Source: Methanogenium marinum
GTDB lineage: Archaea > Halobacteriota > Methanomicrobia > Methanomicrobiales > Methanomicrobiaceae
Assembly (NCBI RefSeq): GCF_028912405.1
Contig: NZ_JAKELO010000002.1
Location: 620,001 to 684,000 of the forward strand
DNA length: 64,000 nt
Reading direction: 5' to 3'
Positions within the stretch are counted from its first letter, which is position 1. The number at the start of each line of letters is the position of its first letter. The notes beneath the pieces are model-generated. The model searched no databases. It saw only the letters and a list, made by a program, of their open reading frames with translations, and had not been told where the DNA came from. The translations under genes and the position numbers were made by a program. Of the stretch, positions 50,721-60,300 are shown piece after piece.

Positions 50721-53700
50721 CCAGCCGGAATCGTTAATTCTTGGCTGCTGGCATTCGGCGCTACTGGGAGAAACTCCCACTTACCGCTTGTGATGTTGAA
50801 ACATGCAGCCTGTGCACCATCTCCATAGAGATCCCACTCCTCCTCGGTAAGAGGGAATGTCAGGTTAATTGCCGGGGTGAAGGTCGATCCATCAGGTGTG
50901 CAGTTGACGGCACGGAGCACCAGCAGGGACCCACTTCCCCCGGCGAATCCACTTTCCCCAGGGCCACTTCCCCCGGCAAACCCACTTCCCCCAGGGCCAC
51001 TTCCCCCGGCAAACCCACTTCCCCCAGGGCCACTTCCCCCGGCAAACCCACTTCCCTCAGGGCCACTTCCCCCGGCAAATCCACTTTCCCCAAGGCCACT
51101 TCCCCCGGGGGATTCTAATGACGGGATCATTCCGACAGGAACCAGGACAATACTGACATTTTCAAGCGGAATGCCTGAGGCGTCCCGTGCCACCACACCG
51201 GCACCAATGGTGAGGTATGCCAGATTATCACCCGCCCGAATTATCACCGTACTATTAACAACACCGTCAGGACCCACCGGAAGCCGGGCGGTTCCGTTAA
51301 ACACATTGGGATTTGCCACTGCGAATGGCGATGGTGGTGTCACAACCGACTCCGGGATAGGTATGGCCGTCTTTGGTGCCAAAGGCAGTGCCGAATCATC
51401 ACTGTCTCCGCCATCTATAGAATTACATAATAAGAAGGAGACATAGGTGACTTCGTCTTTCGCCAGGGTAACAGTCCGGCTCGCAGAATGAGAACCATCT
51501 TTCACAACCGTCACATTGTAGACACCAACAGATTCACCCGTGAAGGCATGGTTTGTTACCTCTCCGGTTGAGACTCCGTTCAGGTAGATGGTCACACCTA
51601 CCGGGTTTGATTCTACTTGAAGTGTTCCGTTTTCAAACGACCACTGGAAGATCGGGTACTGAATATTATATTCAGATACTTTCCATATTTTTGAAGAGTT
51701 GGCATTCGTGCTGATTATTTCCGTGTCCCAGCTAAGACCGTTACCTTCTGGTCCGGTTAAAAAACTATAGTCCTTAAATTTTGTAATATCAGTGATCTGA
51801 TTTCCATACTTTCCACCAGTGTAACGGTAACAGTTCGTTATGGTGCCACCACGATTTAAGCCAAAAAGACCGCCGGCATGATTAACAGCAGCAGTTACAT
51901 TCCCCGTTGCATAACAGTTCGTTATGGAGCCATTATTATAACCAACAAGACCGCCGGCATACCTATCTGCAGTCGCACTGCCCGTTGCATAACAGTTCGT
52001 TATAGTGCCCATATAATTCTGACCAACAAGACCGCCGGCATACCTATCTGCAGTCGCACTGCCCGTTGCATAACAGTTCGTTATGGAGCCATTATTATAA
52101 CCAACAAGACCGCCGGCATACCTATCTGCAGTCGCACTGCCCGTTGCATAACAGTTCGTTATGGAGCCATTATTATAACCAACAAGACCGCCGGCATTAT
52201 TACCAGCAGTGGCGTTCCCCGTTGCATAACAATTCGTTATGGTGCCACCAGAATTCTGACCAACAAGACCGCCGGCATAATCAACAGCAGTTACATTCCC
52301 TGTTGCATAACAGTTCGTTAAAGAGCCCCTATTCTCACCAACAATCACACCAACATTGGCATCCCCATGTACCCCATTGGCATCCGTTTCAACGTTTAAA
52401 TTACGGATATTTCCACCCGAACCGACAACGCCAAAGAGACCGACTTCTCCTGAACCTACGGATAATTCGAAATTGCGTATCGTATACCCCTGACCGTCAA
52501 AAGTGCCGGTGAACGTATTACTAAGATTACCAATCGTTACTGTGGGACTGCCACCTTCGGCAAGATCGATATCATTCGTCACGATAAAATGTTTGTCCCA
52601 GTCGCCGGAGTGAGTGGACAGATATCTGATATCAGAGCTGTTATGTATCTGATACGGGTTTCCTGATGTGCCATCACCATCGCCACCGCTAGACTCTGAA
52701 AAGATAAACCCAACAGTTTTCGTTTCGCCGTCTGCCAGGGTAACATCTTTAGAGAGAGAATCATATCCTGCCAGTTCAACGGTAACATTATAGTCACCGA
52801 CAGATTCACCCGTGAAGGTGTGGTTTGTTACATCTCCGGTTGAGACTCCGTTAAGATAGACACTCGCTCCCGACGGAGTGGAATTAATCTGTAATGTCCC
52901 AACCTCACGAACCAGCGTGAAATTCACATCTTCGGTATTATCTTTGGTAAGGGTGACAATCCGGCTCGCGGAATCATACCCGTATTTCAGAACCGTGACA
53001 TTGTAAACACCGACAGGTTTGCCGGAAAGAGTCACGTTCGTGAGGTCACCAGTTGCAGTCCCATTCAGATACACACTCGCTCCCGAAGGAGTGGAATTTA
53101 TCTGTAATGTTCCAACCTGCTGAACCAGCGTGAAACTCACAACTTCTGTTTCATCTTTGGTAAGGGTGACAGTCCGGCTCGCAGAATCGTAACCATCTTT
53201 CACAACCGTCACATTGTAGACCCCGACAGGTTTGCCGGAAAGAGTCACGTTCGTGAATGCACCAGTGGCATTCCCGTTAAGATAGACACTCGCTCCCGAC
53301 GGAGTGGAATTTATCTGTAATGTTCCAACCTCACAAACCAGTGTGAAACTCACATCTTCTGTTTCATCTTTGGTAAGGGTGACAGTCCGGCTCGCGGAAT
53401 CGTAGCCAGCCAGTGCAACTGTCACATTGTAAGTTCCAACAGGTTTGTCATCGAAGGTGACATTCGTGAGGGAACCGGTGTCAGTGCCATTCAGGTAAAC
53501 GTTTGCTCCTTCAGGAACTGAGTTCACATTGATAGTTCCCACCTGGTGTTCAAGGAGGAAACTTACATCTTCGGTTTCGTCTTTGGACAAGGTGACTGTC
53601 CGGCTCGCAGAATCGTAGCCAGCCAGTGCAACTGTCACATTGTAAGTTCCAACAGGTTTGTCATCGAAGGTGACGTTTGTCAGTTTACTGGTGTCAGTGC

Positions 53701-56116
53701 CATTCAGGTAAACGCTTGCTCCTTCAGGAAATGAATTCACATTGAGTGTTCCAAACTGCTGTTCAAGGAGGAAACTTACATCTTCGGTTTCGTCTTTTGT
53801 GAGGATGACTGTCCGGCTCGCAGAATCGTAGCCAGCCAGTGCAACTGTCACATTGTAAGTTCCAACAGGTTTGTCATCGAAGGTGAAATTCGTGAGGGAA
53901 CCGGTATCAGTGCCATTCAGGTAAACGCTTGCTCCTTCAGGAACTGAGTTCACATTGAGGGTTCCCACCTGGTGTTCAAGGAGGAAACTCACATCTTCGG
54001 TTTCGTCTTTTGTGAGGATGACTGTCCGGCTGGCAGAATCGTAGCCAGCCAGTGTAACTGTCACATTGTAAGTTCCAACGGGTTTGTCATCGAAGGTGAA
54101 ATTCGTGAGGGAACCGGTATCAGTGCCATTCAGGTAAACGCTTGCTCCTTCAGGAACTGAGTTCACATTGAGGGTTCCCACCTGGTGTTCAAGGAGGAAA
54201 CTCACATCTTCGGTTTCGTCTTTTGTGAGGGTGACTGTCCGGCTGGCAGAATCGTAGCCAACCAGTGTAACTGTCACATTGTAAGTTCCAACAGGTTTGC
54301 CCGTGAGGGTGACATTTGTGAGTTTACTGGTGTCAGTGCCATTCAGATAAACACTCGCTCCCGACGGAGTGGAATTAATCTGTAATGTTCCAAACTGCTG
54401 AACCAGCGTGAAATTCACATCTTCGGTATCATCTTTGGTAAGGGTGACAATCCGGCTCGCGGAATCATACCCATCTTTCAGAACCGTCACATTGTAGACG
54501 CCGACAGGTTGGCCGGAGAGGGTGGCATTCGTGAATGCACCCGTGCCAGTCCCGTTAAGATAGACACTCGCTCCCGACGGAGTGGAATTTATATGTAATG
54601 TTCCAACATGCTGAACCAGCGTGAAACTCACATCTTCGGTCTTATCTTTGGTCAGGGTGACAGTCCGGCTCGCGGAATCATACCCCTCTTTCACAACCGT
54701 GACATTGTAGACCCCGACAGATTCACCCGTGAAAGGATGGTTTGTTACCTCTCCGGTCGAGAATCCATTAAATGAGATGGTCGCACCTTCCGGGCTTGAT
54801 TCTACCAGAAGTGTTCCGTTTTCAAACGACTGCCACTGGAAGATCGGGTACTGAACGTTATATTCAGATACTCTCCATATTTTTGAAGAGTCAGCATCCG
54901 TGCTGATATCTCCTGTGTCCCAGCTAAGACCGTTATTTGAGTCAGTTCCGGTTAAAAAACGAATGTCCTTAAATTTTGTAATATCAGTGATCAGAATACC
55001 AGAATCAATATCTCCACCAGTGTAACGGTAACAGTTCGTTATGGAACCACCATCATGACCAACAAGACCGCCGGCAAAATCAGCAGCAGTGGCACTGCCC
55101 GTTGCATAACAGTTCGTAATGGAACCACCATCATGACCAACAAGACCGCCGGCAAAACCACCAGCAGTGGCACTGCCCGTTGCATAACAGTTCGTTACGG
55201 AGCCAGAATTCCAACCAACAAGACCACCGGCAGAATCATCAGCAGCAGTGGCACTGCCCGTTGCATAACAGTCCATTATGGAACCACCATTGTCACCAGC
55301 AAGACCGCCGGCAGCAGAACCGGTAGTAGTTACATCACCCGTTGCATAACAATTCGTTAAAGAACCAGAATTACTACCAGCAAGACCGCCGACAGCAGAA
55401 CCGGTAGCAGTTACATCACCCGTTGCAGAACAGTTCGTTACAGAGCCACCATCATTAGAACCAACAAGACCGCCGGCATTATCACCAGCAGCAGTTACAT
55501 TGCCCGTTGCATAACAATTCGTTAAAGTATCATAATTAAGACCAGCAAGACCGCCAGCCATTGTACCAGTAGCAGTTACATTCCCTGTTGCAGAACAATT
55601 CGTTAAGGAGCCTAAATTCCAACCAACAATCACACCAACTCTGCTTTGCCCATGTACCCCATTGGCATCCGTTTCAACGTTTAAATTACGGATATTTCCA
55701 CCCTTACCGACAATGCCAAAGAGACCTACATAATCACCAGCTATAGATAAGTTGAAATTGCGTATCGTATACCCCTTACCGTCAAAAGTGCCGGCGAACG
55801 TGATACTGAAATTACCAATCGTTGCTGTGGGACTCCCCCCAGAATCAAGATCGATATCATCCGTCACGATAAAAGATTCGCTCCAGTTGCCGGAGTGAGT
55901 GGACAGATATCTGATATCAGAGCTGGTATGTATCTGATACGGATCACCGGGTGTGCCGTTACCACCGCTATAAAAAGAAGTCCCAGCACTCGCAACACCA
56001 ATCAAAACAACCATTGCAACAAATACTGCTGCAAAAAGAATCTTAGCGGTACCGTGGCCCGAAAAACCATGTCCGTAAACTATTTTATGAACGATACTCT
56101 CATCAAAATTCTGCAT
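50543..56116 (-). CDS. Giant surface protein: GLUG and PEGA repeats, C-terminal anchor
   Basis: 1857 residues. A short basic N terminus and one membrane/signal segment (about 25-45) are followed by a domain with PYQIHTSSDIRYLSTHSGNW and a GLUG block of repeats NCYATGNVTA-GGLVG (about ten). Then 10 tandem PEGA domains of about 71 residues (V-G-T-L-x-[IV]-N-S-x-P-x-G-A-S-V-Y-L-N-G), a second copy of the whole start-plus-GLUG module (NPYQIHNSSDIRYLSTHSGDW), an 11th PEGA domain, a linker, a domain ending in a Gly/Ser/Phe minisatellite, a conserved HFSTYALFAE domain, and a C-terminal membrane segment ending SRKQNK. PEGA domains are beta-sandwiches common at archaeal surfaces. Role: probably adhesion or cell-wall; tandem paralogue of the gene at 57140. 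Confidence 0.9.
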   Translation of the reverse strand: MQNFDESIVHKIVYGHGFSGHGTAKILFAAVFVAMVVLIGVASAGTSFYSGGNGTPGDPYQIHTSSDIRYLSTHSGNWSESFIVTDDIDLDSGGSPTATIGNFSITFAGTFDGKGYTIRNFNLSIAGDYVGLFGIVGKGGNIRNLNVETDANGVHGQSRVGVIVGWNLGSLTNCSATGNVTATGTMAGGLAGLNYDTLTNCYATGNVTAAGDNAGGLVGSNDGGSVTNCSATGDVTATGSAVGGLAGSNSGSLTNCYATGDVTTTGSAAGGLAGDNGGSIMDCYATGSATAADDSAGGLVGWNSGSVTNCYATGSATAGGFAGGLVGHDGGSITNCYATGSATAADFAGGLVGHDGGSITNCYRYTGGDIDSGILITDITKFKDIRFLTGTDSNNGLSWDTGDISTDADSSKIWRVSEYNVQYPIFQWQSFENGTLLVESSPEGATISFNGFSTGEVTNHPFTGESVGVYNVTVVKEGYDSASRTVTLTKDKTEDVSFTLVQHVGTLHINSTPSGASVYLNGTGTGAFTNATLSGQPVGVYNVTVLKDGYDSASRIVTLTKDDTEDVNFTLVQQFGTLQINSTPSGASVYLNGTDTSKLTNVTLTGKPVGTYNVTVTLVGYDSASRTVTLTKDETEDVSFLLEHQVGTLNVNSVPEGASVYLNGTDTGSLTNFTFDDKPVGTYNVTVTLAGYDSASRTVILTKDETEDVSFLLEHQVGTLNVNSVPEGASVYLNGTDTGSLTNFTFDDKPVGTYNVTVALAGYDSASRTVILTKDETEDVSFLLEQQFGTLNVNSFPEGASVYLNGTDTSKLTNVTFDDKPVGTYNVTVALAGYDSASRTVTLSKDETEDVSFLLEHQVGTINVNSVPEGANVYLNGTDTGSLTNVTFDDKPVGTYNVTVALAGYDSASRTVTLTKDETEDVSFTLVCEVGTLQINSTPSGASVYLNGNATGAFTNVTLSGKPVGVYNVTVVKDGYDSASRTVTLTKDETEVVSFTLVQQVGTLQINSTPSGASVYLNGTATGDLTNVTLSGKPVGVYNVTVLKYGYDSASRIVTLTKDNTEDVNFTLVREVGTLQINSTPSGASVYLNGVSTGDVTNHTFTGESVGDYNVTVELAGYDSLSKDVTLADGETKTVGFIFSESSGGDGDGTSGNPYQIHNSSDIRYLSTHSGDWDKHFIVTNDIDLAEGGSPTVTIGNLSNTFTGTFDGQGYTIRNFELSVGSGEVGLFGVVGSGGNIRNLNVETDANGVHGDANVGVIVGENRGSLTNCYATGNVTAVDYAGGLVGQNSGGTITNCYATGNATAGNNAGGLVGYNNGSITNCYATGSATADRYAGGLVGYNNGSITNCYATGSATADRYAGGLVGQNYMGTITNCYATGSATADRYAGGLVGYNNGSITNCYATGNVTAAVNHAGGLFGLNRGGTITNCYRYTGGKYGNQITDITKFKDYSFLTGPEGNGLSWDTEIISTNANSSKIWKVSEYNIQYPIFQWSFENGTLQVESNPVGVTIYLNGVSTGEVTNHAFTGESVGVYNVTVVKDGSHSASRTVTLAKDEVTYVSFLLCNSIDGGDSDDSALPLAPKTAIPIPESVVTPPSPFAVANPNVFNGTARLPVGPDGVVNSTVIIRAGDNLAYLTIGAGVVARDASGIPLENVSIVLVPVGMIPSLESPGGSGLGESGFAGGSGPEGSGFAGGSGPGGSGFAGGSGPGGSGFAGGSGPGESGFAGGSGSLLVLRAVNCTPDGSTFTPAINLTFPLTEEEWDLYGDGAQAACFNITSGKWEFLPVAPNASSQELTIPAGHFSTYALFAEAVPEVALPTDTAGIPVGSSGGSSLWLWGVLCVAVVAVGGLLISRKQNK
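50930..51110 (-). repeat. 33-bp minisatellite encoding an 11-residue Gly-rich motif
   Basis: Five nearly identical 33-bp units encode GPGGSGFAGGS and variants (GLGESGFAGGS, GPEGSGFAGGS, GPGESGFAGGS). The unit is a multiple of three, so copy-number change keeps the frame. The glycine-rich product is a flexible stalk between the PEGA/linker part and the C-terminal domain. Confidence 0.9.
51835..52330 (-). repeat. GLUG repeat block 2
   Basis: About seven copies of a motif NCYATG-[NS]-x-TAxxxAGGLVG-x-N, each around 22 codons. The DNA copies are so alike (words such as CCGTTGCATAACAGTTCGTTATGG occur repeatedly) that recent expansion is likely. Reading frames on the opposite strand are by-products. 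Confidence 0.85.
52690..54825 (-). repeat. Ten tandem PEGA units in the 1857-residue protein
   Basis: About 2.1 kb, equal to 10 units of roughly 213 bp. The middle copies (about 53340-54230) are nearly identical in DNA (shared words such as CATTGTAAGTTCCAACAGG), while outer copies differ. That gradient is typical of tandem arrays homogenised by unequal crossing-over or conversion. Confidence 0.9.
55020..55620 (-). repeat. GLUG repeat block 1
   Basis: Around ten copies of the same NCYATG...GGL(V/A)G motif as in block 2, again with near-identical DNA words. The blocks flank the PEGA array and are preceded in both cases by the DIRYLSTHSG domain, so one half of the protein is a duplicate of the other. 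Confidence 0.85.
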
Positions 56117-56711
56117 TTTTGTTCACACACCCAATACAGGATACCAAAAAATGATCACCAAAAAGAAAGCCTGCTATCGAAGACACCATATTCAGTGGTG
56201 GCCGGGACAGGAACTGCCGCACCACTGAAAAATAATTGGATACTGCAATCAACAGAATAAAGAGAGAGCACTTTTTCTGATGGAGCAGTTGTAACGATAA
56301 ATGATACTCATTGAATGGCAGGCTCATAATCATTAAGCATATAATACTTTTTCGATCCCATAATAATACCTGTTACAAAATTACCGTTATATCTATTAAC
56401 ACACCACTCTCCCCGGATAATCCATTCAATGAACGATATTTCACCAATATCTCCATTATTCAGAAATAAAAAACGAAAACAGGCAATCAGTATGCTCAAA
56501 AAAATGAATGAGCATCTCTGTGAAAAGGGTCAGGGACGGAGGTTTCAGGGATAAACAGGCGGTGAATAATTTGGATGGAAATCAATTCCAATCCACCCGG
56601 AAACCTATATAAATGGACCGGTTCTGCGATGTGTGGCCAGGGAACCGGTTGTCTCTTCCAGAACAGAATTCTATTAAGAGGATGTATTAATGGGATTGGT
56701 GGGGAAGGGGA
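56117..56711. other. Region between hicA remnant and giant gene
   Basis: About 600 bp with no secure gene. A minus-strand frame at 56308-56499 (63 codons; includes GEWCVNRYNGNFVTG and SKKYYMLNDYEPAIQ) may be a remnant of a small gene. The area includes the promoter of the 1857-residue protein, the hairpin copy B and the sequence that has replaced the body of hicA. Confidence 0.35.
56617..56649 (-). other. Hairpin with TGGCCACACA motif, copy B
   Basis: ACCGGTTC (56617-56624) pairs with GAACCGGT (56642-56649), with a 17-nt loop. Read on the minus strand, it contains GTTCCCTGGCCACACATCGC, then AGAACC, very close to copy A at 49478-49500. It lies just after the hicA remnant. TTTATATAGG is directly downstream on the minus strand. 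Confidence 0.45.
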
Positions 56712-56771
56712 GCCATCCCTTTGAAGTGCAGTGATTAGTGTATCAAAATTGATGCCGGGAATTTTTGTCAT
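56712..56771 (-). pseudogene. hicA: Truncated hicA toxin gene (first 20 codons)
   Basis: The ATG at 56771 opens MTKIPGINFDTLITALQRDG, the standard start of HicA toxins (a small double-stranded-RNA-binding-fold RNase). The expected next part (W-x-x-x-R-x-K-G-S-H with the catalytic His) is absent: the frame goes on into unrelated proline-rich residues to a stop near 56496. The start overlaps the hicB end by 29 nt, so the pair was once an operon. The toxin is lost. Confidence 0.7.
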
Positions 56772-56973
56772 ACCGCAATTTCTCAACCTGCTCGGACGCA
56801 TCACTGAAAATCCCATCATCTTCGATTGGTTCCAGATAGAGCGCAATAGCTTCCCTGATATTTTCTAAGGCTTCTTCACGCGTATCCCCCTCACTGATGC
56901 AGCCAGGAAGTGCTGGTACAACAACGGTATACCCACCTTCAACACTTGGTTCCAGAATGACACGTAATCTCAT
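56743..56973 (-). CDS. hicB: HicB-like antitoxin
   Basis: 76 residues. The HicB_like fold is clear: LRVILEPSVEGGYTVVVPALPGCISEGDTREEALENIREAIALYLEP. GGGGAG lies about 10 nt before the ATG. It lacks the C-terminal DNA-binding domain found in longer HicB proteins, as is common for the short group. Its tail EKLRYDKNSRHQF is read through the start of hicA. With hicA broken it is an orphan antitoxin or a solitary relic between two giant surface genes. Confidence 0.85.
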   Translation of the reverse strand: MRLRVILEPSVEGGYTVVVPALPGCISEGDTREEALENIREAIALYLEPIEDDGIFSDASEQVEKLRYDKNSRHQF

Positions 56974-57048
56974 TGAATTGTTTCTCCCCGTATGAACACG
57001 TTAAGGTACGGGTAAGAGAGGCAGTCTGTGGGACAGTTCGCATGCAGA

Positions 57049-57318
57049 AGAGCAGCACATACTTATGTTCATAAAAAAAGGACACTTCAAAAAAAGAGGG
57101 AATGAACCCGATGGTATCACATCGGGAGTTTATTCGTCCCTATTTGTTCTGTCTCCTACTGATGAGGAGACCACCTACCGCAACAAGTGCGACAAGAAGG
57201 AGACCCCAGAGCCAGAGGGAGGAACCGCCTGATGACCCGGCAGGTATTCCGGTCATATCAGGCAGAGGCACTTCCGGCACTACTTCTGCAAAGAGTGCAT
57301 AGGTGCTGAAGTGACTGA
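57049..57318. repeat. 3'-end repeat, copy 2 (paired with 50451-50720)
   Basis: See copy 1. Here it contains the terminator and the C-terminal codons of the 2287-codon frame. The non-coding part differs from copy 1 at only a few positions, e.g. ACTTATG for ACCCACG. Confidence 0.8.
57089..57126 (-). terminator. Terminator of the giant PEGA/PKD surface protein gene
   Basis: CCCGATG (57126-57120), loop of 6 nt, CATCGGG (57113-57107), then after CCCTC seven T residues (57095-57089) on the minus strand. The stem is the same as at 50512-50531. Confidence 0.7.
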
Positions 57319-60300
57319 TCTGAATCGTAATTGTCCTCGCATCTGCATCCGCCACACCTGCAATAACCTCCCACTCACCGGACGTGGTGTTGAACCATGC
57401 AGCCTGTGCTTCATCTCCATAAACATCCCACTCCTCCTCGGAAAGAGTAAATGTCAGGGTTATTGCCGGGGTGAAGGACACTCCCTCAGGCGTGCAGGAG
57501 TAGGCATACAATGCCCGTGAGTGTTCAATTAGCCCGATGGTTCCGGGCGACGGGATTGCTGTGACCGGCACTGCAACAATGCTGATGTTTTCCTGCAGAA
57601 TGCCTGAGGCATCCCGTGCGGTGACACCGGCATCGATGGTAAGGTATCCGGAGGTGTCATCCGCCCGGATTGTCACTGGCCTTTGTGTTGCACCGTCAGG
57701 ACCCACCGGAAGCAGGGCTGTTCCAATAAACTCATTGGGGTTTGCCACTGCCGGTGTCGATGGTGTTGTCACCGTCGACTCCGGGGTAGGTATGCTCGTT
57801 GTCGGAACCGGTGTTGGTGTTGGTGTTGGTGTTGGTGTAGGCTTTGGTGCAACAAACGGTGTAGAATCATCACTGTCTCCGCCATCATCCGGATAAGAAA
57901 CAGTGACAAAGCGCTCTTTCTCCGCAGTTTTGCTGCCATACGCATTCGTCGCTGTGAGGGAGACGGTGTATACTCCCACACTCTGATAGGTGTGCACCGG
58001 GTTCTGCTCGACAGACGTCTCTCCATCGCCGAATTCCCAGAGCCATGCGGACGGACTCTCGGTGGTCTCGTCAGTGAACGTGACCGCAAACGGTGCGTAT
58101 CCCGTGACCGGTGTTGCCGTGAAGTCGACGGCCATCGGGTTGGTGGTAGTGATGTATCCTACCTCTTCTGTGGTATCCTCACCCACCACATTCGTAACCG
58201 TCAGGGCAACGTCATACACACCAGTTGTGGTGTAGGTATGTACCGGATTCTGCTCTGTTGATGTCTCTCCGTCACCAAAGTCCCAGGCCCATGAATCAGG
58301 GCGACCACTGGAATAATCGTAGAACTGCACCGGGAGCGGGGCCATGCCTGCTACCGGGACAGCAGAGAATGTAGCCAGAGGTGCTTCATTCACGCTGAAT
58401 GAAACCAGTGCCTTGAATGAGAAACCGTCCGGCGAGAGGGCCGTAAAGGTGTATACCCCATCTGCATAGGTGTAGGTCGTTTCAAGCATCGTGACGCTGC
58501 CGTCGTGAGCCATGCTCATAATCGTGAAATCGTCCGCACCGCCCCAGGCATTCACATACAATTCTGGTGCACTCATCACAATGACCGCATCGGTGACCGT
58601 GATGCCGCCGAACGCGGATTTATTGATCTCCATGGTGTAGGCCACTTCTTCGAGTTCTGCACCCATCTGGTCCAGAACACCAAGCTGGAAGGCCCGGCCC
58701 ATGGTCTCATTCACCGCACCACGGGTGATGGTGACGTCAAGACCGGTATCCGGATTCATCAGGGCAGAGAGCCCCCCGGATATATCGGCACTGATACCAG
58801 TGGAAACATTACCCACATCACCACCAAGGTCAGCGGAGCCGGAGATGTTTCCAATCTCTGCACCGGTGCATTCACCGGTCCATTCAGAGGATACATTCTG
58901 CAGTCCTCCGGTCTGGATGGTGATATCAATGCCAGGGTTCCGGACGATAATGGTCGTGTTGTCACCGGTGATGGTGGCATTCTGATTTTCTGCGAGATTG
59001 ATAGACACTTCCTGCGTGTCATCGTCGAAGGTCATGTTCGCAACGGTGACCGGTTGATCATCCGTGAGGGAAGCATGAACCGGTGTGATGGATATATATC
59101 CGGGTTTCAGATCATCGAAACGATAGGTTGCGTTGTCCCGTGTCCAGCAGGGGTTTACCAACCGGATCTCATATTCACCGGGCAGTCCGTTGGAATGCAC
59201 GTTGATGTCAACGAGCGGGATGGATTCAATTCCGGTTATCGTGTCCGGGGCTGTTGCACTGACTTTGAGCCAGCCATTTTCATTTTTGATAACGGAGTCA
59301 ACCAATAATCCGGAGATGGTGCCATTTGCCCGGACATCAGTCACTGACATAACCGTCCGGTTAAACTCCATGATGAAGGAGAGGTTTTTCACGTCATTGA
59401 GGGCGGATGCACTGACAGTCAGGTATTTGGAGGATTCAACAGGCAGGGTGCCATTGGGTGCCCCAATCACGGTGCGGGCTTCGACATCGATGGCACCGTC
59501 ATTGCGGACGACCGGGCATTCAATACCTGCATTTTCTGCATGTGCGTCCGTGATGGTCAGTTTCGCAGTTTCCCTAAGTCCTGAAATGCTCTCCGTTGCC
59601 CGGAAGGTGATGTCTGCCACCGGAGAGGCAGAATCAGCGGTGATGCCTATGTCATCAGTGATACCAATGGTGACAAGACCGTTTGCGTTGTCAATAGTCT
59701 TTGTGAAATCTGCACTCACGGTGAGAGATGCCGGTGCGATATCCTCAACGGTAATGAACGCCGGGTCATATGCGATGGTAAAGCTCAGTTCGGTAATACC
59801 ATCAAGACCATCGGCAGTTATCGGGAATTCTGCAGTATCATTAGCAGGGATTCTGCCGGATGGGGCACTGAGCCGGATTGCGGGTGTGCCACTGACGACG
59901 ATATAATCTTTCGTTGTCACGGAGCCGGTGCCATATGCGTTGCCGGTTGTCAGGCTGACATCATATGCACCTTCGTTGGTGTATGTGTGCACGGGATTCT
60001 GTACTTCTGAATAGTTTCCGTCACCAAACGACCAGTTCCAGACATCCGGACTGCCGGTAGAGGTGTCAGTGAAGGTTACCTGAAGCGGTGCATCGCCCGA
60101 GAGCGGTGTGGCAGTGAATGACGCAACCGGTTCTGAACCAACGGGAGTCAGAGTGAAGGAGACATCTGCCGTCTGATTTTCTGACACGATGACACTCTGG
60201 ATGGTGGTGTTATAATACAGCGATTTTACCAACCGGATGTCATGACTGCCGACGGGAATTGTGGGGAGAGTGGTGTTTGTCAGGACAGTGGTATTTCCGC

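Noticed and set aside
50930-51110. 33-bp repeats considered as CRISPR repeats
   Set aside because: There are no unique spacers; the units are contiguous and in frame with the surface protein.
51878-52512. Plus-strand frames of 147-148 codons with internal repeats (RTARCITVRYGA and similar)
   Set aside because: They are produced by the periodic GLUG codons of the minus-strand gene and carry no independent coding sign.
53546-54385. Three similar plus-strand frames of 62-66 codons (MFKEETYIFGFVF and similar)
   Set aside because: They are reverse images of successive PEGA units on the minus strand.
52690-54825. Regular repeats resembling a CRISPR array at first sight
   Set aside because: The period of about 213 bp is in frame and encodes PEGA domains. 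There are no short repeat-spacer units anywhere in the window.
56496-56846. 116-codon minus-strand frame as a real gene
   Set aside because: Only its internal stretch from Met26 matches HicA. The part before it overlaps hicB in another frame and the rest is unrelated, so it is treated as the hicA remnant.
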